Assembly (NCBI RefSeq): GCF_041380235.1
Contig: NZ_JBGIYY010000006.1
Location: 156,266-220,265, forward strand
DNA length: 64,000 nucleotides
Direction of reading: 5' to 3'
From: Glaciecola sp041380235
Lineage (GTDB): Bacteria; Pseudomonadota; Gammaproteobacteria; Enterobacterales; Alteromonadaceae
Shown here: one piece after another, positions 8,850-18,374 of the stretch
Layout of the letters: each line of letters opens with the position of its first letter
How positions within the stretch are numbered: the first letter of the stretch is position 1
Position numbers and translations under genes: made by a program
The notes under the pieces: model-generated
What the model was told of the DNA's origin: nothing
The model's input: only the letters and a program-made list of their open reading frames with translations
The model's database searches: none

Positions 8850-10526
8850 GTGAAATCTCACTCTAATGCTCAGAATCGGGCGCCAATACGCACACTATAC
8901 CTCGCTTTGATTGCGGCATGTTTGATGTTCTTTGTTAGCTCTGCACTGGCCCACCCCGGACAAATAAAGGTTAATCCATCACAATTTAAAGCTACTAACA
9001 TGGGCAGTTGCGAGCAAAACGCCGAATCCATCACTCAATATAATCACAGTTGGTCTGACGAAACAGCTTTGTGGCAGCTTGAAGTACTTAGCCCCTTAGT
9101 GACAGCTGAAACCACGGTGTTCTACCTAGAGAGTGCATTTTACTTTGAGTCAGCTACGCAGCTACCTGGCTTATCTGCATGGACTTGGCACAAAGCCGGT
9201 CATACGCAAGTTGACCCAAACTGGCCTGCTTATTTGGCGGTCTACACAATCGATAAGCCAATATCGGTTGGCGATATCATTTTGGTATGCAATAGCGCAA
9301 AACTGGCGTTCGCCATTAAGGCTGGTATCAGTACCGAAGCACAATTACGTAAATCAGTACTGACACAAGTACGGGTGACTTCGCTAACCGAAGGCACTTT
9401 ATTTGCGATGACTTTAGCGGCCCTTGGTTTGGCGTTAATGATTCAACGACTGACGTTTATTATGTTCGCGGCCGGGATGTCGATGGCGTTACTCTTTGTT
9501 ATGGTAAACAACGGCACCCTGCTCGAGCTACCCGGCGGCTATTGGTTATTGCGCGAATGGCACATACAACGCATTGCTGGGATTAGTGCATCAATGATGA
9601 TTGGCTGGGGCCTCGCACGCTTTCTTGGCTTCAAAGAAAGACACCCTATTTTATGGCCGATACTCTTACTCTTATTCGGTCTGATAGGCACAGTATTATT
9701 GCTCAGCATCATACCAAACCCGCTCATCTATTCAGGCATATCTCACTACAGCAATGCCCTTATGGTAGGCATTATAGTGATGATCTTAGGCAGCGCGCTG
9801 GCTGGCCTTTGGCAAGGCCACCGCGCCTCGATGGTATTGCTGTTATCATGGGGACCAGTGCTGATTATGACGGTATGGCTTGGCGCAACATCTTATGTTG
9901 ACTCGGTTTGGACTGCAGCGGCGCGCTGGTTATATCCAGCGACATTAGTCTATGCATGTAGCTTCTTGTTCACTGAATTAGCAAGAAACATCTCGCAAAC
10001 TCAGGCGCAAAGAGATGTGGCTCATTTACGTGCAAAAACTGACCATTTAACCGGTGCAATGACCCGCGGAGAACTCGACCGTCGCTTAGAGTTGGTCCAT
10101 GCAAGCGCCCTTAAAGGAGGAGCTGATTTTGCATTATTATTCATCGATTTTGACCACTTTAAGCAAGTAAATGACAACTTTGGCCATGCGGCGGGAGATG
10201 CTGCGCTGATCGCAGCCATACAAAGAATCAAATCGATTTTGCGCAATGATGATTCAGTAGGCCGCTATGGCGGAGAAGAGTTTGTGGTCATATTAGAGGG
10301 CATCAAAGCAAAATCGGCACAAGAAATAGCTGACAGGATATGTACTGACATAGCCAATGATGGACAAGCCATTGATAAAGGGCTACCGCCAATTACGGTA
10401 TCTATCGGCGTTGCTAGCTATAAGCATAATACGGATCGCAGTATCGTTTCACTCATTGAACGCGCTGACTCGGCCCTATTTGCCGCTAAGCAACAAGGCC
10501 GAAATCGAGTAGTGATAGACTCTTAA
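8850..10526 (+). CDS. Diguanylate cyclase with periplasmic and seven-helix membrane sensor
   Basis: The protein has 558 residues from a GTG at 8850. An N-terminal signal-like helix (about 14-34, ending SALAHP) leads to an extracytoplasmic domain of about 140 residues. Six or seven membrane helices follow (about 180-375), resembling 7TMR-DISM receptors. The C-terminal GGDEF domain has GGEEF at 474-478 and an RNDD I-site five residues before it. The product would be cyclic-di-GMP made from two GTP, with feedback inhibition. No EAL domain is present. The ligand of the sensor is unknown. It follows copy 1 of the GGDEF-EAL gene by 200 bases on the same strand. Confidence 0.9.
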   Translation: MKSHSNAQNRAPIRTLYLALIAACLMFFVSSALAHPGQIKVNPSQFKATNMGSCEQNAESITQYNHSWSDETALWQLEVLSPLVTAETTVFYLESAFYFESATQLPGLSAWTWHKAGHTQVDPNWPAYLAVYTIDKPISVGDIILVCNSAKLAFAIKAGISTEAQLRKSVLTQVRVTSLTEGTLFAMTLAALGLALMIQRLTFIMFAAGMSMALLFVMVNNGTLLELPGGYWLLREWHIQRIAGISASMMIGWGLARFLGFKERHPILWPILLLLFGLIGTVLLLSIIPNPLIYSGISHYSNALMVGIIVMILGSALAGLWQGHRASMVLLLSWGPVLIMTVWLGATSYVDSVWTAAARWLYPATLVYACSFLFTELARNISQTQAQRDVAHLRAKTDHLTGAMTRGELDRRLELVHASALKGGADFALLFIDFDHFKQVNDNFGHAAGDAALIAAIQRIKSILRNDDSVGRYGGEEFVVILEGIKAKSAQEIADRICTDIANDGQAIDKGLPPITVSIGVASYKHNTDRSIVSLIERADSALFAAKQQGRNRVVIDS

Positions 10527-10529
10527 GAC

Positions 10530-10778
10530 TTACTTATAAAACGCCTCAACCACACCTTTTAAAGTAATCAAAAGCGGTTGCCCACGGCGGTCTAGTGCTT
10601 TAAGAGAAGGTATTTTTACCCAGCCTTCACTTATGCAATATTCTTCGACGTCATTTCGCTCTTTACCATTTAACAAAATACCAATGTCATGCTTAAAAAC
10701 CTCTTCAACATGATGTGGGCTGCGAGGATTTCCTGATAAGCGATCTGGTAAAGCGGGTAAAGAATTGGTGTCGTTCAT
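10530..10778 (-). CDS. DUF3297 family small protein
   Basis: The product has 82 residues from the ATG at 10778; the same frame is open much further upstream but only this part matches the DUF3297 family. Recognisable stretches are LPDRLSGNPRSPHH near the start, HDIGILLNGKER and EGWVKIP, with the GQPLLITLKG ending. The family has no known function and is common in gammaproteobacteria and other proteobacteria. It is cytoplasmic, with no membrane segment. It ends three bases from the stop of the convergent cyclase gene. Confidence 0.85.
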   Translation of the reverse strand: MNDTNSLPALPDRLSGNPRSPHHVEEVFKHDIGILLNGKERNDVEEYCISEGWVKIPSLKALDRRGQPLLITLKGVVEAFYK

Positions 10779-10932
10779 ATGAGCGAGCTCTGATAAATAG
10801 AAGTGCGTTATTGTAGGCAATGTACGCGGCGTGCTCAAGCGTAAATAAAAAAGTAGTGGTAACCTATTCTGTAATGAGCAAAACAAGGCCAAGTGCAACA
10901 AGAGATAATTACCTTTATGTTCTATTAAGGTC

Positions 10933-11802
10933 TTAGCTTTTGTCTTTGTTGCGCGTCTCAAACCAGATGTTGAGATAGTTACCAGCAAATATGATGATCG
11001 CGCCAAGCAACACATAAGCATCTATGGACTCGTTGTAAATCAACATTGCTGCGACAGCAATTATAGGTAAACGAGCGAAATCAAATGGAGCAACCACGGT
11101 TGCAGGAGCCAATGTTAGTGCTTTGGTGATGCAAAAGTGTGCCAACAACCCGCAAATGGCAAGGAGTATGAGTAAGGGCATATCAGACAAGCTTGGTATC
11201 GCAATAACGCCATCGTATCCGGCTGACACTAAACCAAAAATAAGCTGCATAGCACACAGGTAGAGCATAATTGCCGAAATACTCTCAGTACGCGTCAGGC
11301 GCTTTGTGAACACGTACGTCAATGCAAAAAACACCGCGCAAGCCGCAGCAGCTAGCACACCCGGATGCAGGCTACCCATATCAGGTCGTGCAACAATCAA
11401 AATACCAACGAAGCCCATCAAAGCTGCCACTATTCGTATCATTGTAAGACGCTCACCCAATAACAGCGGTGACAATAAAATTACCCAAAGGGGAGTGGTA
11501 AACTCAAGTGCAAAAACTTGCGCTAGTGGGATCACAGCCAAGGCATAAAACCAAAGATTTTGTCCAGTGAAGTGAAATACATTACGAACGAGATGAGTAC
11601 GCCATGCGCTTATTCCGATCGTCCGATAGCTTCCCGTCGCATAAATCAGCACCAAAACGATAAACAAGGCGATAACCGAACGATGTAGCATGATCTCAAA
11701 GGTATCAAACCCAGCACTAAGTTCACGCCCAGTAATCGCCATCGTGGTAAAGCTAAATATGGCACCGAGCATCCAAAAAGCGGCTTGTGTGGCTGGTTTC
11801 AT
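10933..11802 (-). CDS. EamA/DMT-superfamily transporter
   Basis: This is a 289-residue inner-membrane protein with ten predicted helices in two five-helix EamA repeats. Typical pieces are LHRSVIALFIVLVL, FYALAVIPLAQVFALEFTTPLWVILLSPLLLGE in the first repeat and LTLAPATVVAPFDFARLPIIAV in the second. Relatives export small metabolites or amino acids by drug/metabolite antiport, but the substrate cannot be read from sequence. The gene is probably transcribed alone, 154 bases upstream of the DUF3297 gene. Confidence 0.87.
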   Translation of the reverse strand: MKPATQAAFWMLGAIFSFTTMAITGRELSAGFDTFEIMLHRSVIALFIVLVLIYATGSYRTIGISAWRTHLVRNVFHFTGQNLWFYALAVIPLAQVFALEFTTPLWVILLSPLLLGERLTMIRIVAALMGFVGILIVARPDMGSLHPGVLAAAACAVFFALTYVFTKRLTRTESISAIMLYLCAMQLIFGLVSAGYDGVIAIPSLSDMPLLILLAICGLLAHFCITKALTLAPATVVAPFDFARLPIIAVAAMLIYNESIDAYVLLGAIIIFAGNYLNIWFETRNKDKS

Positions 11803-11897
11803 GCGCTTCCCATAGTCATATTATGGCACTCGTTGATGTTTGATAATTGAAGGACCGATGTTTCTGCTTGATGGCGCACATTTTTGACTTGCGCCAT

Positions 11898-12176
11898 TTA
11901 ACTTTTTTTCAGTCTAACTACCTTCATATATTCAAAGTGCAGGTCGGCGATTTCTTCTGTGCTTGGGTAATAAGTTACGTTCACCAATTCACCTTGCAAA
12001 GATTTATAGCGTTTTTTTCGCTTATATTTAAACGGCACGTCATAACCTTCTAACATAAAGGTATTTAACCACCAATCTTCGGCTTCTCGCTGCACATGAG
12101 AAGTCACTTTCATGTTTTCACTATGAATGAGTTGCGGATGTCTCTCTAATAATTTTTCTAAAGGTGATTTAGCCAT
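11898..12176 (-). CDS. Conserved-looking hypothetical protein, 92 aa
   Basis: I do not recognise this protein. It starts at an ATG (12176) and is rich in charged and aromatic residues: an N-terminal SPLEKLLERHPQL helix, a central EDWWLNTFML segment, a basic run KYKRKKRYKS and a C-terminal DLHFEYMKVVRLKK. No membrane helix or signal is seen. It lies 40 bases downstream of the threonine aldolase gene on the same strand, so the two may be co-transcribed. The composition looks like a real small cytoplasmic protein rather than a chance frame. Confidence 0.6.
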   Translation of the reverse strand: MAKSPLEKLLERHPQLIHSENMKVTSHVQREAEDWWLNTFMLEGYDVPFKYKRKKRYKSLQGELVNVTYYPSTEEIADLHFEYMKVVRLKKS

Positions 12177-12216
12177 ATATCCAGTTATTTAATTTATTTG
12201 TTCTTTAACAGCACGT

Positions 12217-13233
12217 CTATTTTGTACTGTTATCGTAAAACTGCCTGATTGCCGCAATCACTGTATCGATGTCAGATGCACTGCAATCAAGGTGCGTGAC
12301 TAAGCGTATCACCTTAGCGTTGCTAATAATGATATTTTTAGTGGCCAGAAAATCAATAAGCTGTTGTTGCCTATGCGCCGTAAAAAACACCATATTCGTT
12401 TGTGCACTGCCATGAAGTCTAATCGCATCGATGCTGGACAGGCCTTTTTCCAATGCTGTCGCATTCTCATGATCAACATGTAAACGCTGACAATGATTAT
12501 CTAAAGCGTAGATACCTGCTGCCGCTAGCATACCCGCCTGACGCATACCGCCGCCTAATATTTTTCTTATACGCCGCGCCTTACGAATAATATCTGCATT
12601 GGCAACTAATACAGAGCCTATTGGCGCGCCTAGTTCTTTTGACAAACAAATCGAAATAGAGTCAAAATGCTTCGTCATTTTTGCCACATCGAGCTGCTGA
12701 GCAACCACTGCGTTAAATAGGCGGGCCCCATCCAGATGAAACCCAAGTTGATACTCATCGACCAGCGCTTTTGCCTGATCAACATACGCCATAGGCAGTA
12801 CTTTCCCGCCTATCGTGTTTTCTAAACACAGTAATTTGGTTTTGGCAAAATGATGATCATCGGGTTTGATAACATGCTCAACGGTGTCTAGGTTAAGGGT
12901 GCCATCTGCTTCCACCAACACTGGCTGCGGCTGTATGCTACCAAGCACCGCTGCGCCGCCCGCCTCATATTTATAGGTATGTGCATCCTGACCAACAATA
13001 TACTCGTCGCCGCGCTGACAATGGGCCATCAGAGCGATCAGATTACTTTGGGTACCGCTAGCACAAAATATTGCCGCCTCTTTACCCAGTAGCAAAGCCG
13101 CTTTTTCTTCCAGTCTATTTACGGTGGGATCTTCACCATACACATCATCACCTAACTCAGCTTCAAGCATAGCTTGCTTCATGGCGATGACAGGTTTGGT
13201 AACGGTATCGCTGCGTAAATCGATAGTTTTCAT
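12217..13233 (-). CDS. ltaE: Low-specificity L-threonine aldolase
   Basis: This is a 338-residue fold-type I PLP enzyme that splits L-threonine and L-allo-threonine to glycine and acetaldehyde. It begins IDLRSDTVTKP, has the ASGTQSNL turn around residue 60, GFHLDGAR with Asp168 for the PLP ring nitrogen, and SKELGAPIGS with the Schiff-base Lys199. Length and motifs match LtaE of E. coli and Pseudomonas. It is likely cytoplasmic and tetrameric. The downstream 92-residue gene may share its transcript. Confidence 0.94.
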   Translation of the reverse strand: MKTIDLRSDTVTKPVIAMKQAMLEAELGDDVYGEDPTVNRLEEKAALLLGKEAAIFCASGTQSNLIALMAHCQRGDEYIVGQDAHTYKYEAGGAAVLGSIQPQPVLVEADGTLNLDTVEHVIKPDDHHFAKTKLLCLENTIGGKVLPMAYVDQAKALVDEYQLGFHLDGARLFNAVVAQQLDVAKMTKHFDSISICLSKELGAPIGSVLVANADIIRKARRIRKILGGGMRQAGMLAAAGIYALDNHCQRLHVDHENATALEKGLSSIDAIRLHGSAQTNMVFFTAHRQQQLIDFLATKNIIISNAKVIRLVTHLDCSASDIDTVIAAIRQFYDNSTK

Positions 13234-13309
13234 AGGCTAGGCAGTGTCGTTCTCATGGGTACTGTATGGTTGAAGGTCGATGAAGTGAAACGCTGCTCAC
13301 TTGCTTGAG

Positions 13310-13325
13310 ACGCTAAGCTTAGCGT
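13310..13325. repeat. Perfect 16-bp palindrome ACGCTAAGCTTAGCGT
   Basis: A perfect palindrome without a loop lies in the 246-base gap between the porin and threonine aldolase genes, both on the minus strand. It could be a regulator site upstream of no start codon, or part of a termination structure. There is no T-run next to it. Confidence 0.5.
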
Positions 13326-13479
13326 ATGCAATTGCAGATAGAAAGAATAAAACGCCTAGCCTTTTGACGAGGTCTCTTGCGTCAGCAATGCCGACCTTAT
13401 ATGGAGATAGTCGATGATAGACTGAATGGCTTCATATACTGTCTGCTAATTGAGCTAATGAGTCACTGTATGCATATGT

Positions 13480-14682
13480 TCAGAATTTAAAGGTAAGCAT
13501 TCCCCATAACTTGTTAGTGTCTACTGATAATTCATCAGCGCTGTAATTGGCATATTTAACAAGCAGGCCGACTTTGTCTGCCACAGGGTAATTCGCGATA
13601 AGGTTTAACTCGTTGCCATAATCAATTGAGCCTTGGTCGGAACTTAGTTGATGCCAAACAGCCGTTAGTGCAAGCTTGCCCACTTTACCAGACGCTTTAA
13701 AATACAAATCGTTTACGCCAGTCCCTGGAGTATTTAAGAATTTATCTGCAAAACCTTGGAATTTGTGAAGCGTTGCCAAAGGTGTAGTAAAACCTTTGCC
13801 ATTATCACTGCCTAATGATTCATAGCCTACCCCAAGATTAACAACCGATACTTTCACCAGCACTTCTAAAGCCAAGTATTGAGCTGAAAAATCCGTGGGG
13901 TTGTTGCCTGTTTCTGTTTGCGAAGCATAAGCGGCATAAATTTTAACATTAGAAATGTTGCCGTCATAGCTCATGCCGACTGTGCGTGTTGAAATGGCAG
14001 CCGCCGTATCAAAGTCCAGTTCATAAGCATAACCCGACAATTTGTGTGCTTTGTTAATTGGATAGTTGACGTTGAGCAAATGAATATCGCCATGTAAATC
14101 AGCATTTGGACTGTCAGGACCAAAAATTCTATTCACGTTATAAATAAAGCTATAGTCAAGCTTTAAGCCTTCATTTGCGCCATATTGAACGCGATAACCG
14201 TCATAGGTTTGTTCGTTCTGACGCCAAGCAACACCGCCCACAAACCGCTGGTCGTTATGATTGATACGCTGACGACCAAAAGATAATTCGACATCGCCTG
14301 TACGATATCCAATATATGCTAAGTTGACTTCTGTGAGAGTCGGGTCAGCCACCACCGGATATTGACCGTTTCCATTGACCGTGCTGTTGTAATTTTCATT
14401 GCCTATTGACGAAATATTATCAACTTCGAATACCCCATAAAAGCCATTTAAACTGTCACTCTTATAACTTAAGCGAGTCAACAAAGTTGATGCATTCGCC
14501 GTTTTGTCGATATTGTCTTGGTCGACTCTCTCGTAGCGATATCTCATAGTGAGGTCGGTATTGCCCTGAGCAATCGCATTTTGCAGCGATTTAAAAACTG
14601 AATCTTGCGCCATAGCCGCGCCAGAAATCGTTGAGCTTAGACCTGAGGCAGCGCAAATAAGGAGTGCTAAACGTGTTTTCAT
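13480..14682 (-). CDS. Outer-membrane porin-like beta-barrel protein
   Basis: The protein has 400 residues from the ATG at 14682, chosen because CAGGAAG precedes it and the signal peptide (MKTRLALLICAASGLSS...AMAQ) starts there; the open frame reaches 11 codons further upstream. After cleavage the sequence alternates polar and hydrophobic residues throughout and ends in LTFKF, the C-terminal Phe expected for insertion by the BAM complex. It resembles the alginate-export/OprD-like porins seen in marine gammaproteobacteria. The substrate is unknown. No transporter is adjacent to hint at it. Confidence 0.82.
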   Translation of the reverse strand: MKTRLALLICAASGLSSTISGAAMAQDSVFKSLQNAIAQGNTDLTMRYRYERVDQDNIDKTANASTLLTRLSYKSDSLNGFYGVFEVDNISSIGNENYNSTVNGNGQYPVVADPTLTEVNLAYIGYRTGDVELSFGRQRINHNDQRFVGGVAWRQNEQTYDGYRVQYGANEGLKLDYSFIYNVNRIFGPDSPNADLHGDIHLLNVNYPINKAHKLSGYAYELDFDTAAAISTRTVGMSYDGNISNVKIYAAYASQTETGNNPTDFSAQYLALEVLVKVSVVNLGVGYESLGSDNGKGFTTPLATLHKFQGFADKFLNTPGTGVNDLYFKASGKVGKLALTAVWHQLSSDQGSIDYGNELNLIANYPVADKVGLLVKYANYSADELSVDTNKLWGMLTFKF

Positions 14683-15128
14683 AATATTCTTCCTGATGTA
14701 AATAATTAACATCACTACAGATGGAAATCTAGCAAGGCCTAAGCGAGATAGCCAAGTTGTCTATGCAGACATAAACTGAGACGGCGGAAATACCAGTCAT
14801 ACTTTGCATATTTATGGTTTTAGCACGCCTGATAACGTGGGCTCCGTCCGAGTTTAATGTAAATAACTAAGGCTATTAATTTTATTGCTAAGCAAGAGCG
14901 TTGCGTCGGATAAAACGGCATGGAAATCATTAAATAAACACCACGCGTCAATGACAAGGTATCGACAAGATGCGGGGGGACTTTAACCCACTTTTTATCA
15001 AGCAAATACTGAGAAGTGCCATAGTAATATGAAGATCCTTAATAAATAGATAGGACAATGGCTCAAGCTTTGAGAGTATTAGCGCAGTAGCTTTGCGTTT
15101 GACCATACATAATTGACTAGATAATTAC
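14683..15128. other. Intergenic region, 446 bp, divergent promoters expected
   Basis: This gap separates the porin (minus) from moeB (plus). A 61-codon minus frame at 14820-15005 has no ribosome site or family resemblance and is not called. I see no repeat, RNA gene or strong hairpin. Confidence 0.6.
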
Positions 15129-15890
15129 ATGACAAACAAGACACTGAGTACCGCCCAAGCCATGCGATATAGCCGCCAGATATTATTGGCTGGCTTTGAT
15201 TTAGACAAACAAGAAATCCTAATGAACAGCCGGATCTTGATGATCGGAGTAGGCGGTTTAGGCTGCGCTGCAGCGCAATATTTAGTCGCTGCAGGAATAG
15301 GAAAAATTACTATCGTCGATGATGACATAGTTGAAACGACCAATTTACAGCGCCAAGTTTTGCACAGTGAAGACAGCATCGGCAAAAAGAAAGTTGCTTC
15401 CGCAAAGGACACTTTGAGCAAGATGAATCGGTATGTAGACATACACACACTTGATCAACGACAAGATCATGAGCAACTCGCTTCATTACTTTTAGCACAC
15501 GACTTAGTGTTAGACTGCAGCGACAATTTGGAGACCCGCAACGCCTTAAATGAAATGTGCTATCGAGTCGGCATCCCACTGGTGTCTGGCGCGGCTATTC
15601 GTATGGAAGGGCATATTTTTTGCGTGATCCCCGCACTCAGAACTGCCTGTTATCGTTGCCTGAGCGTTTTTTTTGGGGAACAAAACTTAAGCTGTGTAGA
15701 ATCTGGCGTGATGTCACCTGTTGTTGGTATTATTGGTGCCAGCCAAGCGAACGAAGCAATAAAGATACTCTGCGACTTTGGCAGCGCTCCCATCAATACA
15801 CTGCAAATGTTTGATGCGATGAATTCAACTTGGGAGCGCTTTATTGTCAAACCCAATCCACAATGCCCTACTTGTTCTGACAATTCATAA
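15129..15890 (+). CDS. moeB: MoeB/ThiF-family adenylyltransferase
   Basis: This is a 253-residue E1-like enzyme that adenylates the C-terminus of a sulfur-carrier protein (MoaD for molybdopterin, or ThiS). The nucleotide loop GVGGLGC is at residues 40-46, VDDDIVETTNLQRQ carries the acidic and arginine residues of the active site, and DCSDN is at 129-133. Zinc is held by two CxxC pairs (174/177 and 246/249). It matches MoeB in length and lacks the rhodanese domain of MOCS3-type proteins. No other molybdopterin gene is nearby, so MoeB rather than ThiF is a moderate preference. Confidence 0.87.
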   Translation: MTNKTLSTAQAMRYSRQILLAGFDLDKQEILMNSRILMIGVGGLGCAAAQYLVAAGIGKITIVDDDIVETTNLQRQVLHSEDSIGKKKVASAKDTLSKMNRYVDIHTLDQRQDHEQLASLLLAHDLVLDCSDNLETRNALNEMCYRVGIPLVSGAAIRMEGHIFCVIPALRTACYRCLSVFFGEQNLSCVESGVMSPVVGIIGASQANEAIKILCDFGSAPINTLQMFDAMNSTWERFIVKPNPQCPTCSDNS

Positions 15891-16075
15891 CGAAGCCGGT
15901 ATGCCGCTCATATTCAGTGAGATATGCATCGGAACAAAGTGCATAACAAAGCATACACAAGCAAAAGCCCATCAGCACAAGTGACGAAATAGAATACTTT
16001 CTTGGGAAATCATGAACAAAGCAAACAGCATTGCACTACTTTAGGTAAAAGTTAGCTAGCCGCGATCACCATCAC

Positions 16076-17431
16076 TTATTTTCTAGGCAGCAGATCCAAA
16101 AGCGCCAGCACTGTTGTTTCTACGCCAACTTTTACAGATTCAGGCTGCACTTTAAAATAAGGACTATGATGCGAGGGGATCTGTCTTTCACCACTTTGCG
16201 AAGCCGCCCAATCTTCTGGGCTGCTACCACCTATAGCCCAGTAAACGCTCTTTATTTCAGGCTCAGTAGTAAAGTAAGGGAAATCTTCGGCACCCATACC
16301 ACTTGGTTCATTACTATGAATTGAACTGGCATCCATATGCTCCATCCACACGCTTTTTAATCTTGCCGCTAGTTCGGCATTGTTAACAGTCGGGGGCGTG
16401 CTAGAGGAAATAGTTATTTCGGGCAGTTTATCTTCGGGCATACCTGCTGCGCGAGCCATATTTTCGGAAATGCGTTTAATACCGTCAATAAGCGTTTTGC
16501 GAGTATCTAAATTAGTATTTCTAACAGTGAGTTTTAATTCAGCTCGGTCTGAAATTATATTGTGGATGTTACCGCTTTGAAACGACCCAACGGTAACTAC
16601 TCCAGGCTCTCGAGGGCTCAATTCGCGTGATACTAATGTCTGCAATGCTAAAACAATTTGCGAGCCAAGCACAACAGGATCTTTACCAGAGTGCGGACTT
16701 GCGCCATGCGCCCCTACACCGTGGATGACAATGTCGAGACTGTCAGCGCCGGCATACGGGGAGCCCTCTACGACATTAACCATGCCTGTGGGACCGGCCG
16801 AGCTAACATGAAACGCCAGCGCATAGTCTGGCTGTCCAAAGGTATCCCATATATTTGCGTCCATCATTTGCTTAGCACCCGACAGATTCTCTTCGGCAGG
16901 CTGTCCAATTAACATTAAGGTGCCTGACCACTGGTCTTTAATACTTGCCATGTAGCGCGCTGTACCCACTAAACTCGTGATATGCACATCATGGCCACAA
17001 GCATGCATTACAGGCACTATCTCACCATTTATGGGCGATGTTTGAGTTGCTTTAGACGCATATGCTAAGCCTGATTTTTCTTCTACTGGAAGGCCGTCCA
17101 TATCGGCGCGCATCATTACCAGCGGACCTTCACCGTTTTTCATGATAGCGACAATGCCGTTAGGTGACTGACCGTTAAGCTCAACGCCTACCCCAGTAGC
17201 CACCTCAAACCCCGCAAGCTCTAGCTCTTTGGCGAGGCGAGCAGCAGTTTTTGTTTCAACTAGCGACAACTCCGGATTCTGATGAAAGTGAACAAATAAA
17301 TCTTTAAGGTAATCGTTATAGTCATTTTCAACTGCAGCTTTGAGTTCACTTTGAGCATTTGCAGCACAAATGCCGGTGCTCAAAATGAAAACGATGCCAA
17401 CTAATGTGCTTTTCAATAACTTATTCTTCAT
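16076..17431 (-). CDS. Exported M20-family amidohydrolase
   Basis: The protein has 451 residues with an N-terminal signal peptide (about 1-26, ending AANA), so it is probably periplasmic. The M20 metal site is present: RADMDGLP around 108-115, HACGHD at 143-148 and QPAEE at 177-181, followed by the lid domain (HGASPHSGKDPV) and the return to the catalytic domain with GAEDFPYF. Relatives hydrolyse N-acyl amino acids, hippurate or p-aminobenzoyl-glutamate. An AbgT transporter lies about 10 kb upstream, which fits but does not prove the last option. It is a single gene with its own promoter region. Confidence 0.9.
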   Translation of the reverse strand: MKNKLLKSTLVGIVFILSTGICAANAQSELKAAVENDYNDYLKDLFVHFHQNPELSLVETKTAARLAKELELAGFEVATGVGVELNGQSPNGIVAIMKNGEGPLVMMRADMDGLPVEEKSGLAYASKATQTSPINGEIVPVMHACGHDVHITSLVGTARYMASIKDQWSGTLMLIGQPAEENLSGAKQMMDANIWDTFGQPDYALAFHVSSAGPTGMVNVVEGSPYAGADSLDIVIHGVGAHGASPHSGKDPVVLGSQIVLALQTLVSRELSPREPGVVTVGSFQSGNIHNIISDRAELKLTVRNTNLDTRKTLIDGIKRISENMARAAGMPEDKLPEITISSSTPPTVNNAELAARLKSVWMEHMDASSIHSNEPSGMGAEDFPYFTTEPEIKSVYWAIGGSSPEDWAASQSGERQIPSHHSPYFKVQPESVKVGVETTVLALLDLLPRK

Positions 17432-17627
17432 CTTTCTTCCAATTCTTATTTTTCTATGATTGATTCAAAGAGTAGCAGAGAAACGCTAAGAGACAAGCGC
17501 AAACAAAGCATACATTTTGTTGCTGCTTTACAGAGCAATATTGCCAGCGCTTATCGCCGGTTGAATAGCTCAGCTTTTTAGTTTAATTTACCGCTATCTA
17601 AATCAGCTTTACTAAAGAGTGAAATAG

Positions 17628-18356
17628 ATGTCATTTACATGGCCTAAAACCTTTCGAGCCGCGGTGAGTCTTTCTTACGATGACGCATTACCATCGCAAT
17701 TAGACAACGCTATTCCTGCTTTAAATGCACTGCAGTTGAACGCCTCTTTTTACTTAACTCTAAACTCTACTACCATTTTTGAACGATTGAATGAGTGGCG
17801 CTCTGCCGCAATGGCCGGTCATGAATTAGGTAACCACACCATATTTCATCCTTGCAGCAAATCCCTCCCTGACCGAGATTGGGTGAAGCCTCATCACAAC
17901 ACCGATACAAAAACTGTGGAACAGATGCTTGAAGAAGTCCATATTGCTAATGCCTTTTTGCACGCCATTGATGGCCGCAGAGAGCGAACATTCACAGTGC
18001 CTTGTAATGATCAAATCGCCAAAGATGGTAATTATGTTAATCCCCTGCGCGAGCGGTTTGTGGCGATTAAAGGCAACAATAATTGGCTAGAAAATGGGTT
18101 TGAAACCAACTTCATGGCAGAAAACGTAAGCGGACAAGATATGATTGATTTTGTTGAGACTAACGCTGCTAAAGGTGGCGTTATAAATATACTGTTTCAC
18201 GGGATTGGTGGTGACCATTTGAGCGTGTCGAATGAGGCACATCAAAGCTTATTGGATTATCTTCACCTTAACAAAGACAGCTTATGGACCGACAGTTACA
18301 TTAACATCATGGAATATGTAAAACATCACCACGCTTCGTGCTTAACTGAAAGCTAA
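17628..18356 (+). CDS. Polysaccharide deacetylase-family protein
   Basis: The protein has 242 residues and no signal peptide. It carries a NodB-type carbohydrate esterase fold: SLSYDDA near the N-terminus supplies the acidic pair Asp18-Asp19, and HELGNH (65-70) gives the two metal-binding histidines. A late FHGIGGDH segment may supply the distal catalytic His. The substrate may be an N-acetylated sugar or an N-formyl/acyl compound; many short cytoplasmic members are unassigned. The gene stands between the M20 peptidase and the second GGDEF-EAL gene and is convergent with the latter. Confidence 0.85.
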   Translation: MSFTWPKTFRAAVSLSYDDALPSQLDNAIPALNALQLNASFYLTLNSTTIFERLNEWRSAAMAGHELGNHTIFHPCSKSLPDRDWVKPHHNTDTKTVEQMLEEVHIANAFLHAIDGRRERTFTVPCNDQIAKDGNYVNPLRERFVAIKGNNNWLENGFETNFMAENVSGQDMIDFVETNAAKGGVINILFHGIGGDHLSVSNEAHQSLLDYLHLNKDSLWTDSYINIMEYVKHHHASCLTES

Positions 18357-18374
18357 AAGGCCACTCTTCGTCGC

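Noticed and set aside
14820..15005. 61-codon minus frame between the porin and moeB
   Set aside because: No ribosome site and no family; it sits in an expected promoter region.
4512..17431. AbgT transporter and M20 amidohydrolase as one p-aminobenzoyl-glutamate pathway
   Set aside because: The genes are 10 kb apart on opposite strands with unrelated genes between; the link rests only on family names.
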